DNA of 64,000 nucleotides from NCBI RefSeq assembly GCF_036492245.1, contig NZ_AP025286.1, positions 2,232,001 to 2,296,000 on the forward strand, given 5' to 3'. Source of the DNA: Treponema bryantii (GTDB lineage Bacteria; Spirochaetota; Spirochaetia; Treponematales; Treponemataceae). The translations under genes were made by a program, and so were the position numbers. Positions within the stretch are counted from its first letter, which is position 1. Each line of letters starts with the position of its first letter. The notes beneath the pieces were generated by a model. That model worked only from the letters and a program-made list of their open reading frames with translations, did not search any database and was not told the origin of the DNA. Below are positions 27,371 through 36,513 of the stretch, piece by piece.

Positions 27371-28192
27371 CTATATTAATTTCTTCAATGCATTAACTGC
27401 AGCATCAAAAGCAGCTCGTGATGAAGGATAGCTGTATTCCTGCATTTGTGTTTTTTGTCCGCTCTCCAGATTTTCGAAACCAGAAAAAACTTTTAGATGA
27501 GGTTCTATTGTTAAAACTTGTCCCTTGTAATGATTTATAATATATGGAAGATTTCCTTCTCCCTTACCTGCCGGAACAACCGAACCATCAGCCTTTGCAT
27601 CTTTTATATGCATGTATTCAACATAAGGAGCAAGAAGTCCCCAGGCTTCCTTTGTATCTTGCCCGCATTGAATAAAATTTGCGGGGTCAAAAATCGCTTT
27701 TAGTTCAGGAAGTGCCTTATGAATCTCCAGACAGCGAGAAGCGATATCTCCATAAATTCCTTTTTCATTTTCATGACAAAGCATTATTCCGCTGCCCCTT
27801 GCCGCATTCAGAAAGGCCTGCAGATTTTGAATTACCTTGTCAAAATATTTTTGAGGCTCTTCTGTAGTTCCGTAAAAACTAAAAAGACGGAGCTTTTTAG
27901 CACCAAGAATTTTTCCAATTTCCAGAATATGCTTAAACTTATCAAGATGAGAAGCAAAATCATCATTTATATCTATTTTTCCAAAGGGCGAGCCCAGCGA
28001 CCAGACTCCAAGTCCGGCATCATCAAGCTTTATGCGAACTTCATTTGCCTTATCCTTTGAAATATCTGCGATATTCTGACCATCCACTCCCCGAATCTCC
28101 AGAAGCGAAACAGAATTTTCTTTCATCGCCAATATCTGACCGTCAATACTTGAATCTGCTTCATCTGCAAATGCAGCAAGTTTAAATTTCAT
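27371..28192 (-). CDS. Sugar phosphate isomerase/epimerase (xylose isomerase-like TIM barrel)
   Basis: 273 residues with the AP-endonuclease-2/xylose-isomerase TIM-barrel pattern: LRLFSFYGT, CHENEKGIYGD, IFDPANFIQCGQD and YMHIKDA, which together supply the metal ligands. The substrate is unknown. AAGGAG lies upstream of the ATG. It is the first gene of the pair with the Gfo/Idh/MocA oxidoreductase and is divergent from the AraC-type gene. Confidence 0.87.
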   Translation of the reverse strand: MKFKLAAFADEADSSIDGQILAMKENSVSLLEIRGVDGQNIADISKDKANEVRIKLDDAGLGVWSLGSPFGKIDINDDFASHLDKFKHILEIGKILGAKKLRLFSFYGTTEEPQKYFDKVIQNLQAFLNAARGSGIMLCHENEKGIYGDIASRCLEIHKALPELKAIFDPANFIQCGQDTKEAWGLLAPYVEYMHIKDAKADGSVVPAGKGEGNLPYIINHYKGQVLTIEPHLKVFSGFENLESGQKTQMQEYSYPSSRAAFDAAVNALKKLI

Positions 28193-28272
28193 ATACAGCT
28201 CCTTTTCCTTGCGATATAATTATCCTAACACGACTTATTTTGCATTAACATTGCTAATAAAAGCGTTTTATA

Positions 28273-28301
28273 TTGTATTTTCAAGCATATTGAATTATTC
28301 T
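28273..28301 (+). promoter_or_regulatory. AraC-gene promoter, leaderless type
   Basis: -35 TTGTAT (28273-28278), 17-bp spacer, -10 TATTCT (28296-28301), 6 nt to the ATG at 28308. No ribosome binding site is present. Confidence 0.45.
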
Positions 28302-28307
28302 GATTTT

Positions 28308-29126
28308 ATGCTGAACGAATATGACAATCATAACATTTATATCCGCCATGCCATTGATGAAAAGCCAAGGCTTGTAAATGATGACATGCACATTCACAGC
28401 CGCTGCGAGATTTACTTTTTTATTTCCGGCAGGGTTGATTATCTGGTAGAAGGTTCTCGTTATCCGCTAAAGCCAGATTCTCTTTTAATTATGCGTCCAT
28501 CTGAACTTCACATTGCAAGAATTGTAAAAGAAGAATGCTATGAACGTTTTGCAATCAACTTTCCCCTGGATTTTATGAAAGAAGCAGATCCAGACATGCA
28601 TTTAGCCAGAGCTTTTCTGGATCGTGAACTTGGAAAAGATAATCTTTTTACAGAAGAGCAGCTGGATGTAAAGCTTGTCCGAACTCTTTTTACTAATATG
28701 GTGAATGCAAAAAATGATTACGATCGCTATCTTGCCTTAAAAACAAACCTTCCTCTTCTTTTATATATGATAAATCAGGCATTTGTAGACAGAAAACAAT
28801 CAGAAAAAAATTCACCAGGCTTTGCAGAAAAAGTTGTACCTTACATCAATCAGCATCTTTTTGAAGAAATAACAATTCCTGATCTTTCGGAGCATTTTAA
28901 TTACAGTACTTCTCAATTCACCCGACTTTTCAAAAAAAATGTAGGCTCAGCTCCCTGGGACTATATTTTAAGAAAACGCCTGACAGCTGCAAGAAGTCTT
29001 TTGCATAAAGGTATTTCAACTCAGCAGGCAAGTGAGGAATGTGGCTTTTCAGATTATTCATCCTTCTACCGCTCTTATGTAAAATATTTTAATGAAGCTC
29101 CCGGGAAAAGCCGGAATAAAAAATAA
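28308..29126 (+). CDS. AraC-family transcriptional regulator
   Basis: 272 residues. N-terminal cupin-like ligand domain (MHIHSRCEIYFFISGRVDYLVEG) and C-terminal double helix-turn-helix (ITIPDLSEHFNYSTSQFTRLFKKNVG; GISTQQASEECGFSDYSSFYRSYVKYF). The ATG at 28308 matches the usual start of the cupin domain; a reading from 28209 would begin with an unrelated hydrophobic stretch. Divergent from the isomerase/oxidoreductase pair, its probable target. Confidence 0.88.
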   Translation: MLNEYDNHNIYIRHAIDEKPRLVNDDMHIHSRCEIYFFISGRVDYLVEGSRYPLKPDSLLIMRPSELHIARIVKEECYERFAINFPLDFMKEADPDMHLARAFLDRELGKDNLFTEEQLDVKLVRTLFTNMVNAKNDYDRYLALKTNLPLLLYMINQAFVDRKQSEKNSPGFAEKVVPYINQHLFEEITIPDLSEHFNYSTSQFTRLFKKNVGSAPWDYILRKRLTAARSLLHKGISTQQASEECGFSDYSSFYRSYVKYFNEAPGKSRNKK

Positions 29127-29222
29127 AAGTAGCAAAGTGGAAAACTATTCCCTATTCCCTAAGGCCTTAATTTTCGCTAAAATACTTCAATATAATTAAA
29201 ATCACAAATATGAGGTTATAAT

Positions 29223-30722
29223 ATGTCAACACCATTGGAAAACTATCTTGCTGCCACAAACGGTAAGCCAAATGCCGCTATGTGTGCCTATGTTGCAAAT
29301 CTTCAGCAGGTTGCTGCAGTTGGTCCAGATATCGCTGCAAGCATTGTAAACGAACTTGAAAATCAGAGAAGCCACCTTAAACTGGTTGCCAGCGAAAACT
29401 ACTGCTCTCTCAACGTTCAGGCTGCTATGGGCAACCTTCTTACTGATAAGTACGCTGAGGGTTATCCTGAGCACCGCTACTACGGCGGCTGTGTAAATAT
29501 TGACGCTGTTGAAAATGTTGCCGCTCACGAAGCAGAGGCTCTTTTTGGTGCTGACTACGCTTACGTTCAGCCTCACTCTGGTGCTGATACAAACCTCGTT
29601 GCTTACTGGGCAATCCTTAGCGCAAAGGTTGAAACTCCTACTCTCGAAGAGCTCGGCGTTAAATCTTTGAACGACCTTACAGACGAGCAGTTCGACGCAC
29701 TCCGCAAGAAGTTCGGAAACCAGAAGCTTATGGGTCTCGACTACTCTTGTGGTGGTCACCTTACTCACGGATATAAAATGAACGTTTCTGCACGTATGTT
29801 CGAATCTCACCCATACGGAGTAGATAAGGAAACTGGTCTCCTCGACTACGATGCAATCGAAAAGCAGGCTATGGAAGTAAAACCTCTCATTCTTTTGACT
29901 GGTTTCTCTGCTTACCCACGCAAAATCAACTTCAAGCGTTTCCGCGAAATTGCAGACAAGTGCGGAGCAGTTCTCATGGTAGATATGGCTCACTTCGCAG
30001 GTCTTGTTGCAGGTAAAGTTTTCACAGGCGACTACGATCCTGTAAAATGGGCTGACATCGTTACTACTACAACTCATAAAACTTTGCGCGGACCTCGCGG
30101 TGCTATGATTCTTTGTAAGAAAGAATTTGCAGACTATGTAAACAAGGGATGTCCTATGGTACTCGGTGGACCTCTCGGACACATCATGGCTGCAAAGGCA
30201 ATCGCTTTCAAAGAGGCTCGCACTCCAGCTTACCAGGCTTGGGCTCAGCAGGTTGTTAAGAACGCACAGGCTTTGGCAGAAGGCTGTAAGTCTCACAACA
30301 TTCCACTTCAGACTGGCGGAACAGACAACCACCTTATGCTCTGCGATGTAACTGTTTACGGTCTTACAGGAAAGCAGGCAGAAGCAGCTCTCTTCAAGTG
30401 TGGTGTAACTGCTAACGCTAACGCTCTTCCATACGACAAGAACGGTGCATGGTGGACATCTGGTATCCGTATCGGTACTCCAGGTCTTACAACTCTTGGT
30501 ATGAACGAAGCAGACATGAAAGAAGTTGCAGACATCATCGACTTCGTTCTCAAGAACACAAAGCCTGGCGTAACAAAAGAAGGAAAACCGGCTAAGGGTA
30601 AAATCGAAATCAGCGACGATACAGTTGCTGCAGCCCGCGAGCGCGTAAACAAGCTCCTCGGTGCACACGTTCTCTACCCAGAACTTGACCTTGAGTTCTT
30701 GAAGAAAGAATTTGTAAAATAA
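29223..30722 (+). CDS. glyA: Serine hydroxymethyltransferase, long form
   Basis: 499 residues, about 80 longer than typical bacterial GlyA. PLP-binding Lys lies in TTTTHKTLRGPRG; LVASENYCS, YGGC and HSGADTN are substrate and cofactor segments. An insertion around residues 138-165 (TPTLEELGVKSLNDLTDEQF) and an extended N-terminus account for the extra length, as in chlamydial and treponemal SHMTs. It interconverts serine and glycine and charges tetrahydrofolate. GAGG precedes the ATG. A TATAAT box lies at 29191-29196. Confidence 0.95.
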   Translation: MSTPLENYLAATNGKPNAAMCAYVANLQQVAAVGPDIAASIVNELENQRSHLKLVASENYCSLNVQAAMGNLLTDKYAEGYPEHRYYGGCVNIDAVENVAAHEAEALFGADYAYVQPHSGADTNLVAYWAILSAKVETPTLEELGVKSLNDLTDEQFDALRKKFGNQKLMGLDYSCGGHLTHGYKMNVSARMFESHPYGVDKETGLLDYDAIEKQAMEVKPLILLTGFSAYPRKINFKRFREIADKCGAVLMVDMAHFAGLVAGKVFTGDYDPVKWADIVTTTTHKTLRGPRGAMILCKKEFADYVNKGCPMVLGGPLGHIMAAKAIAFKEARTPAYQAWAQQVVKNAQALAEGCKSHNIPLQTGGTDNHLMLCDVTVYGLTGKQAEAALFKCGVTANANALPYDKNGAWWTSGIRIGTPGLTTLGMNEADMKEVADIIDFVLKNTKPGVTKEGKPAKGKIEISDDTVAAARERVNKLLGAHVLYPELDLEFLKKEFVK

Positions 30723-30739
30723 ACAACTTTTATAAATCT

Positions 30740-30791
30740 ACGGGGACAGAAAAAGGAACTTTTGTTTCATTTCTATCCCCGTATTTTTTTT
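30740..30791 (+). terminator. glyA intrinsic terminator
   Basis: ACGGGGA (30740-30746) pairs with TCCCCGT (30776-30782), extended by GAAA/TTTC inside, and is followed by a run of eight T. It begins 18 nt after the glyA stop. Confidence 0.8.
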
Positions 30792-30857
30792 AACGAATAT
30801 CAACTTTTTCAGGTCTATTCCCACCAATCTGATAATATGGTAGAATAACAAATCATT

Positions 30858-31904
30858 ATGAAAAAAAAGGTTTTGTGGGCCGTCATTACAACCATTCTTT
30901 CTGTACTGACTATTTACACCCTCTTTTACAACAGCGGACTTTCTCTTACCGAGTTATGGCAGGATATTAAAGAAGCCTCTCCTTTATGGCTCGTACCTGC
31001 TGCCCTTTGTATGCTGGGATTTATCTTTTTTGAAGGCCGCTCACTTGTTTTAATTTTACGAACCCTTGGATATCCTGCAAAAAAACGCCGTGGCTTTTTA
31101 TATGCTTCAGCTGACATTTACTTTTCATCAATTACACCTTCAGCAACTGGAGGACAGCCGGCAAGTGCTTACTTTATGCATAAAGATGGTGTTACTGCAG
31201 TTGAAGTTACAGTTTCTTTGATTTTAAACCTTACAATGTACACTCTCGCAATCATCACACTTGGTTTAATTTCTCTGATTTTCTTCCCTAGAATTTTTAT
31301 TGATTTCGCCCTTCCCTGCAAAATAATGATTTTAATCGGTATTCTTGCAATGGGTTTACTTACAGCATTCTTTATTATTCTGTTGAAAAAACAGAGTATT
31401 CTTTTGAAGTTCGGTAATCTGATTATCAAAATCATTCATAAGCTTCATTTCAAAAATACAGCAGAAAGATTTAAGCTTAAGCTCGATACAATGATTGAGA
31501 ACTATAATGAATGTGTTATAACTCTTGCAGGTAAAAAAAGACTGCTGGTAAAAACATATCTTCTTAATTTACTGCAGAGAACTGCACAGATTCTTGTTAC
31601 AGTTTTCTGTTATTATGCTATGCACGGAAATCTTGCAAACGGTCTAAAGATTTTCGTAATTCAGACTTATATTGTAATGGGATCAAACTTTATTCCGGTC
31701 CCTGGTGCCGTTGGAATTTCAGAATTCCTTATGTATTTAGGTTATTCAATGCTTTTAAGTGAAGAAGGCGCATATACCCTTGCTATTCTTAGTAGAGGTA
31801 TATCATTCTATACTTGTAGCATTATCAGTATTTTTACTGTAATATTAGGATATATAATGATTCGTTTAAGATCAAATAAACGAAAAAAAGAGGGAATAAA
31901 ATGA
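30858..31904 (+). CDS. Flippase-like integral membrane protein (UPF0104/YbhN type)
   Basis: 348 residues with about eight transmembrane helices. Segments SITPSATGGQPASAYFM and IPVPGAVGISEFLMYLGY are characteristic of the LPG-synthase-TM/UPF0104 group, proposed to move lipids between membrane leaflets. The last codons overlap the pssA-like start (ATGA), so it is coupled to phospholipid synthesis genes. A TAGAAT box ends 11 nt before the ATG with TTCCCA at 17-bp spacing; no Shine-Dalgarno is seen. Confidence 0.83.
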   Translation: MKKKVLWAVITTILSVLTIYTLFYNSGLSLTELWQDIKEASPLWLVPAALCMLGFIFFEGRSLVLILRTLGYPAKKRRGFLYASADIYFSSITPSATGGQPASAYFMHKDGVTAVEVTVSLILNLTMYTLAIITLGLISLIFFPRIFIDFALPCKIMILIGILAMGLLTAFFIILLKKQSILLKFGNLIIKIIHKLHFKNTAERFKLKLDTMIENYNECVITLAGKKRLLVKTYLLNLLQRTAQILVTVFCYYAMHGNLANGLKIFVIQTYIVMGSNFIPVPGAVGISEFLMYLGYSMLLSEEGAYTLAILSRGISFYTCSIISIFTVILGYIMIRLRSNKRKKEGIK

Positions 31905-32608
31905 TTGGATACTATGATTACACTGTAGTTCTTACTTATCTTTCTATGCTTTCAGCCACTAGCGGAATCATGCTTTGTCTAAATGATATTGGACATCCAT
32001 ATCTTGGAATGTTCTTTTTGATGTTCTGCGGTCTTTGCGATGCTTTTGATGGCAAGGTTGCCCGTACAAAGAAAAATCGTACCGAACAGATGAAGCAATT
32101 CGGTATTCAAATTGATTCTCTTTCTGATCTTGTTGCTTTTGGAGTTTTACCTGCCTGTATCGGAATTGCAATGCTTAGAAGCAGCATTGAGTTTTCAATT
32201 TTCCCTGACTTTAAATTCCTTCATCTTGCCGATAAATCAGCTATCATAAAAATTGTTCTTACAGTAATTGCTGTTTTCTATGCACTTGCTGCTATGATTC
32301 GTCTTGCCTTCTTTAATGTCCTTGAAGAAGAGAGACAGAAAGCTGAAGGCGGCGGAGTTAATAAAACCTATCTGGGACTTCCTGTTACCAGTGCCGCTCT
32401 GGTTTTCCCAACTATTCTTTTAATTCATATTTTCTGCAGCGCAGATCTTACCCTTTTATATTTTATTTTCCTTGCAATCGTAGGTTTTCTTTTTGTATCA
32501 AGAATTGAGATTAAAAAGCCAACTACAAAGGGCGTTTTAATTATGATTGCAGTAGGTCTTATTGAAGCAATTGCCCTTGCATTTGTTTTCATTGTAATGA
32601 AAAAATAG
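31901..32608 (+). CDS. pssA: CDP-alcohol phosphatidyltransferase, probable phosphatidylserine synthase
   Basis: 235 residues, six to seven transmembrane helices. The CDP-alcohol transferase signature is present as DGKVAR...GIQIDSLSD, supplying the metal-binding Asp residues. As psd follows 10 nt downstream, the product is most likely phosphatidylserine made from CDP-diacylglycerol and serine. AGAGGG precedes the ATG, which overlaps the stop of the flippase-like gene. Confidence 0.88.
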   Translation: MIGYYDYTVVLTYLSMLSATSGIMLCLNDIGHPYLGMFFLMFCGLCDAFDGKVARTKKNRTEQMKQFGIQIDSLSDLVAFGVLPACIGIAMLRSSIEFSIFPDFKFLHLADKSAIIKIVLTVIAVFYALAAMIRLAFFNVLEEERQKAEGGGVNKTYLGLPVTSAALVFPTILLIHIFCSADLTLLYFIFLAIVGFLFVSRIEIKKPTTKGVLIMIAVGLIEAIALAFVFIVMKK

Positions 32609-32618
32609 TAATTGAATT

Positions 32619-33431
32619 ATGGATTCACTTACCTTTCTGTATAAGACAATCCCCGGAAGAGTTTTTCTTAAACTTCTTACAACACGAGCTGTTTCAAAAG
32701 CAGCAGGGGCATTTCTTGATTCCCGCTGCTCAGCATTTTTAATAAAAAGCTTTGTACAGAAGAACGGAATCAATCTTGATGATTACCAGACAGACGGAAT
32801 AAAAACTTTCAACCAGTTTTTCAGACGAAAGATAAAGAACGACCGTCGTCCATATGATATGGAAGAATCTCATCTTGCAGCACCATGCGACGGATTACTT
32901 TCTGTATGGAAGATTGACGCTGATACTGTAATTCCTGTGAAGCAGTCTCAATATACCATACAAAGTCTTTTAAAAGATGAAAATCTTGCTTCTGAATATA
33001 AAGACGGACTCTGTCTTGTATTCCGTCTTTGCGTAGATAACTATCACAGATATGCATATGCAGACAGCGGAAAAAAAGGACCGAATATTTTTATCCCTGG
33101 CATTCTTCATACAGTACGTCCAATAGCACTTGAAGACTCTCCTGTTTTTACTGAAAACTGCCGGGAATACACAGTAATTGAAAGCCCTGTTTTCGGAAAA
33201 CTTGTTCAGATGGAAGTTGGAGCAATGCTTGTAGGCAGAATTGTGAATCTTGAAGGAGAAGGAACTGCTGTCCGTGGAAAAGAAAAAGGTTTCTTTGAAT
33301 ACGGCGGATCTACAATTATTGTTCTTTTGAAAAAAGATGCTGCTGTTATAAATGAAAATATCCTGAAGAACTCTGCCACAGGTATAGAAACCCCTGTAAA
33401 AATGGGCGAACAGATTGGTATAAAGGCATAA
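32619..33431 (+). CDS. psd: Phosphatidylserine decarboxylase proenzyme
   Basis: 270 residues. The self-cleavage site is GGST (in FEYGGSTIIV), whose Ser becomes the pyruvoyl group; conserved PCDG and CVDNYHRY segments are present. It converts phosphatidylserine to phosphatidylethanolamine at the membrane, completing the pathway begun by pssA. Its terminator, just downstream, is split by the composite transposon. Confidence 0.92.
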   Translation: MDSLTFLYKTIPGRVFLKLLTTRAVSKAAGAFLDSRCSAFLIKSFVQKNGINLDDYQTDGIKTFNQFFRRKIKNDRRPYDMEESHLAAPCDGLLSVWKIDADTVIPVKQSQYTIQSLLKDENLASEYKDGLCLVFRLCVDNYHRYAYADSGKKGPNIFIPGILHTVRPIALEDSPVFTENCREYTVIESPVFGKLVQMEVGAMLVGRIVNLEGEGTAVRGKEKGFFEYGGSTIIVLLKKDAAVINENILKNSATGIETPVKMGEQIGIKA

Positions 33432-33442
33432 AAAAACGGCAC
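33430..33442 (+). terminator. Left arm of the psd terminator, interrupted by the transposon
   Basis: AAAAAAACGGCAC at 33430-33442 pairs perfectly with GTGCCGTTTTTTT at 38175-38187. Removing the transposon and one target copy restores a 13-bp stem with loop ATTAAAAAAT and a T-run. As it stands the arms are 4.7 kb apart. Confidence 0.85.
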
Positions 33443-33452
33443 ATTAAAAAAT
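33443..33452 (+). repeat. Left target-site duplication of the composite transposon
   Basis: ATTAAAAAAT, identical to 38165-38174 immediately outside the other end. Ten base pairs is in the range made by IS4-family elements. Neither inner IS end carries a copy. Confidence 0.85.
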
Positions 33453-35105
33453 CAATGTCATTAAGTTAACATTGGGATAATGCTTTGGATGAGAGAAACG
33501 GGAATGAAGATGATAACCTTCATTCCCGTTTCTTCCTTTTTAGGCATAACAAACAGGCGGATCTAAAATCCACCTACTAATCATGTTTTATTTTGATTAT
33601 TTATGCTACTCTATATAAGAAACTATGAAATACTTTTCCTGTCAGTATTCGTTTACGATGCCTATTAGGTCTAACTGGAATTATATTTCTAGCTATTATA
33701 GTTTCTAAATTAGGTGATGTCGTTTTTTCACGCAAGAATAGTCTGCAGACATGAGCAGCAACGGTAAAGTTCGCTTTGTATGTATATTTTCTTTGCTTTT
33801 TTTCAATGACTACGTGCGAGGTAATCATTTCCGCAAAGTTATACATTATCAGATGTGCGTATATTTCTTGCTGAATACACATCACCTTTTTTGAATGAAA
33901 ATCTAGCATTCCAATAGTATATTTTAAATCTCTAAATGAAGTTTCTATCCCCCATCTGGCTGCATATAACTTTTTTAAATTTGTTGGCGTATATTCCTTA
34001 GCGTCCAAGTTAGTAATTACGGTTTCATATGTGTCTTCAGTAATCTTGAATCGTACGATTCTAAATTTAAGCTCATAAAAGGCTACTGAATCCTTTTTCC
34101 TTAGCTTTGTTGGGAGATAATCAAACGGATGTGAATGTGCAATCAATTTGTAGTGATTCTTGTCCTTCAAAAATAATTCCTTCATTTCCTTTGTTTGTTT
34201 ACGCGTAAGTTTTAAATCAATATTTACATCAAATTCTTCTTCATCAGGTAGGTCTAATCCATTCTTAATTCCTCGTGTACCATCCTTAATCCTTATGAGA
34301 TAATACCAACCTTTTTCTTGGATATGTGCCATACTGTGATAAGATTCGTATCCTCTATCAGCAATTACTAATGCTTTGGGAATAGGCGATCTATCTACCA
34401 TCTCTTGCAATGCAGAGTGCTCATTTGCATCATGCTTTCCTTGAAGTACTACATCAGTATATAAATGATTTTCTAGATTATAGAGTGCATTTAAATGCAA
34501 CAAATTGTAGGGCTTTTGTCCATTAACACTGGGATAATAAGATTTTTTATCTTCAGAATTAGTTGGAATTTGAATATCAGAACCATCAACTGCAAGAATA
34601 GTTAAATCAGAATGCGAATGATTTTGTAGTTTATTTGTAAACCCTTTAAAGATGTCTCTAAAAAATTCGGGCTTAATCTTTTGTCTTTGCTGAACAAAAG
34701 CCGAGGCAGATGGCAATGAACTGACATCATGGAAGATATCAATCATCTCATTGGTTATACTCTTGCTTTCCATCTCGATGATAGCTCTGACTATTTTTTC
34801 GAATGGAAGCTTACGATTCCTAGTGAAATCTACTTTGGGATTAACAACATAATCCAACATGTTTTGAGTAGTGGTAGTGATTTCAGATAATAAAAGCTTT
34901 TTAATGTGTTTTGGTTTCATATGTGACCTCCTTGCAATCAAGTTTTCCTTAATTACAAGGGCCGCTTTCGCTACCTTTAAAACATCAGTAGCGAAAGCGG
35001 CCACACATTTACGATAATCTGTCAATACCTTTTAAGAAAAAAAGACCCCTATGTCATTTCTGACATAGAGATCTTTTGGGCTGTCATCTCAACTTAATGA
35101 CATTG
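33453..35105 (-). mobile_element. IS4-family insertion sequence, copy A (intact)
   Basis: 1653 bp. Terminal inverted repeats of at least 15 bp: CAATGTCATTAAGTT at 33453-33467, complement at 35091-35105. It carries one transposase gene on the minus strand. The 5' end contains a read-in-blocking hairpin with T-run (CTATGTCA/TGACATAG near 35049-35068) and a conserved 15-bp leader hairpin; the 3' end has a 15-bp hairpin (33495-33509/33518-33532). Confidence 0.85.
33601..34920 (-). CDS. IS4-family DDE transposase, copy A
   Basis: 439 residues. DDE residues are visible in AVDGSDI, ADRGYES and WGIETS. The IS4 signature Y-x2-R-x3-E-x6-K matches exactly in YAARWGIETSFRDLK. It cuts and rejoins the IS ends and presumably acts on IS-B too, since the ends match. 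The ATG at 34920 follows AAGGAGGTCACAT; an open frame continuing to 35025 merely reads through the leader hairpin. About two thirds identical to copy B by eye. Confidence 0.92.
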   Translation of the reverse strand: MKPKHIKKLLLSEITTTTQNMLDYVVNPKVDFTRNRKLPFEKIVRAIIEMESKSITNEMIDIFHDVSSLPSASAFVQQRQKIKPEFFRDIFKGFTNKLQNHSHSDLTILAVDGSDIQIPTNSEDKKSYYPSVNGQKPYNLLHLNALYNLENHLYTDVVLQGKHDANEHSALQEMVDRSPIPKALVIADRGYESYHSMAHIQEKGWYYLIRIKDGTRGIKNGLDLPDEEEFDVNIDLKLTRKQTKEMKELFLKDKNHYKLIAHSHPFDYLPTKLRKKDSVAFYELKFRIVRFKITEDTYETVITNLDAKEYTPTNLKKLYAARWGIETSFRDLKYTIGMLDFHSKKVMCIQQEIYAHLIMYNFAEMITSHVVIEKKQRKYTYKANFTVAAHVCRLFLREKTTSPNLETIIARNIIPVRPNRHRKRILTGKVFHSFLYRVA

Positions 35106-35268
35106 ATTTTCTATCGGCTAGCCTTTTTCATTCTTGTTTCCACTCAACTGATATAAAAAATCATACTAAAAACCGACTAAAAAGAAGTTTTTAGTATGTA
35201 CACAGGCTTTAGCTTGTGCTAAGCAAAATTTACTTTTGACACTCACATCATTATATAGGGTGATTATA
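34921..35268 (-). other. Non-coding stretch: IS-A 5' region and hydrolase 3' region
   Basis: Contains the transposase leader with hairpin arms GGCCGCTTTCGCTAC (34960-34974) and its complement (34988-35002), a terminator-like hairpin near 35049-35068, the IS-A end at 35105, the motif GGCTAGCCTTTTT (35116-35128, repeated inverted at 36495-36507), and the hydrolase terminator at 35162-35198. No gene is visible. Confidence 0.7.
35162..35198 (-). terminator. Terminator of the cargo hydrolase
   Basis: Perfect 12-bp inverted repeat (CATACTAAAAAC 35162-35173, GTTTTTAGTATG 35187-35198). On the minus strand it is followed by ATTTTTTATATC, about 70 nt after the hydrolase stop. Confidence 0.7.
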
Positions 35269-36237
35269 TCAATTAATTTCCTTAATAAAATTAACCAGGA
35301 TATCTGAGCATTTCTCAGGTTTATCCAGATATATTTCATGCCATCCAGGGCACTCTACCATCTGACAATTTCCTAGCTTTTCCATATATGTTGCTTTTAT
35401 ATCAGGATTTTCACTTTCTACTCCATATGTTGTGGCCGCAACATATACTTTAGGTATTTCATTCGTTTTTAAGGTGTCCCAAGTCTTTCTAATGTTGTCT
35501 CCAAATAGCTTTTCTTCTGAGTTACAGGCATTTGAACCCATAGTCTTAGATAATACTCTCCAGGCTATATCTCTATGCTTTTCATCCAAGATAGCAAAAG
35601 TACTGTCGTCATCATCCTCATTACAGATAGGCTTAATCAGAGCGTTGATTAGACCAAATTTACCAGCTGTATGCATCCAACCAGGGAAGAAGTCCCAAGC
35701 ACTGTACTGGTCCTCTTCAATCGGATAAACTGGTACGCCATCAAAAATTGCGACACCTTCTATTTCATCAGGATATTTGCTTTCCCAATAAGTAGAATAT
35801 ATACCGCCTAAGGAATGGCCTATAAGAACATATGGAGGCTTCACGCCGGCATTTTTAAGAGCCTTGCGATAGTCCTCAACAACATATTCAACTGTCATAT
35901 CGTTTTTAGTGTCGTCACTCAAGCCATATCCAGCCCTGTCGATGAAATACAATTCATTATTCTTTTCAATTTCTTTTGTCATTTCTCGCCAGGCTATGAC
36001 AGCTTCACCATCAATAAATCCCGATAAGCAAACTATTCTATGATTACCATTTTCTTTTCCACACTGATACACATTAAGCGAATAATCACCCACTGAAACT
36101 CGATTTTCATAGCCTTCTGTTCTAAGCTGCTTAAGAGCTCCATGCATATTCAAATGCTGATAAACAGCAAATATAGTAATAAACAGGACAATCCCTGCCA
36201 AAATAACACCTGTGACACGGCCTATTATCTTCTTCAT
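35269..36237 (-). CDS. Membrane-anchored alpha/beta hydrolase (transposon cargo)
   Basis: 322 residues. One N-terminal transmembrane helix (about 7-27) suggests an anchored, outward-facing hydrolase. The alpha/beta fold has nucleophile Ser142 in GHSLGG and a probable catalytic His300 in PGWHEIY; the acid residue is not certain. Substrate unknown; relatives include esterases and lactonases. GGGGAGAG precedes the ATG. Its passenger position, own promoter and own terminator imply acquisition with the element, possibly from a Firmicute. Confidence 0.82.
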   Translation of the reverse strand: MKKIIGRVTGVILAGIVLFITIFAVYQHLNMHGALKQLRTEGYENRVSVGDYSLNVYQCGKENGNHRIVCLSGFIDGEAVIAWREMTKEIEKNNELYFIDRAGYGLSDDTKNDMTVEYVVEDYRKALKNAGVKPPYVLIGHSLGGIYSTYWESKYPDEIEGVAIFDGVPVYPIEEDQYSAWDFFPGWMHTAGKFGLINALIKPICNEDDDDSTFAILDEKHRDIAWRVLSKTMGSNACNSEEKLFGDNIRKTWDTLKTNEIPKVYVAATTYGVESENPDIKATYMEKLGNCQMVECPGWHEIYLDKPEKCSDILVNFIKEIN

Positions 36238-36306
36238 CTTTCTCTCCCCTATTAATAAAACATATTCCGATTTCTATACTCGACTGCCATAGTATGTCTG
36301 ACGTAG

Positions 36307-36338
36307 TATGATATATCATAGGATTTCTTCCCTGTCAA
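36307..36338 (-). promoter_or_regulatory. Cargo hydrolase promoter with operator-like palindrome
   Basis: Minus strand -35 TTGACA (36338-36333), 17-bp spacer, -10-like TATATC (36315-36310). A perfect 14-bp palindrome TATGATATATCATA (36307-36320) covers the -10, so a dimeric regulator could block it. Leader of about 65 nt. Confidence 0.5.
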
Positions 36339-36450
36339 GGATTCAACAAGATAGAGTTTCGCTATGCGAAACTCCCGCAGTGCGAGCCTGCAATTGCTGA
36401 AAGCAATTAAGTACATATGCAGGCGAGACACATCTTACAAGCGCAGCTTG

Positions 36451-36499
36451 TTTTTTATGTAATAGGAGATTCCAGAGGAATTTCCTATTACATAAAAAA
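36451..36499. terminator. Long inverted repeat, bidirectional terminator-like
   Basis: 17-bp perfect arms TTTTTTATGTAATAGGA (36451-36467) and complement (36483-36499), continuing inward with one wobble to a 3-nt loop. T-runs lie on both strands. It sits between the hydrolase promoter and IS-B and would insulate the cargo from IS-B transcription. Confidence 0.65.
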
Positions 36500-36513
36500 G
36501 GCTAGCCACGGCT

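Noticed and set aside
29226-30668. A 480-codon open frame antisense to glyA
   Set aside because: It is the complement of a strongly codon-biased housekeeping gene, has an implausible Cys/Ser/Val-rich composition and no ribosome binding site. The glyA motifs on the plus strand are unambiguous.
34921-35025. N-terminal extension of the IS-A transposase from a TTG at 35025
   Set aside because: It would translate the conserved leader hairpin; the ATG at 34920 has an ideal AAGGAGG site and matches the start in copy B.
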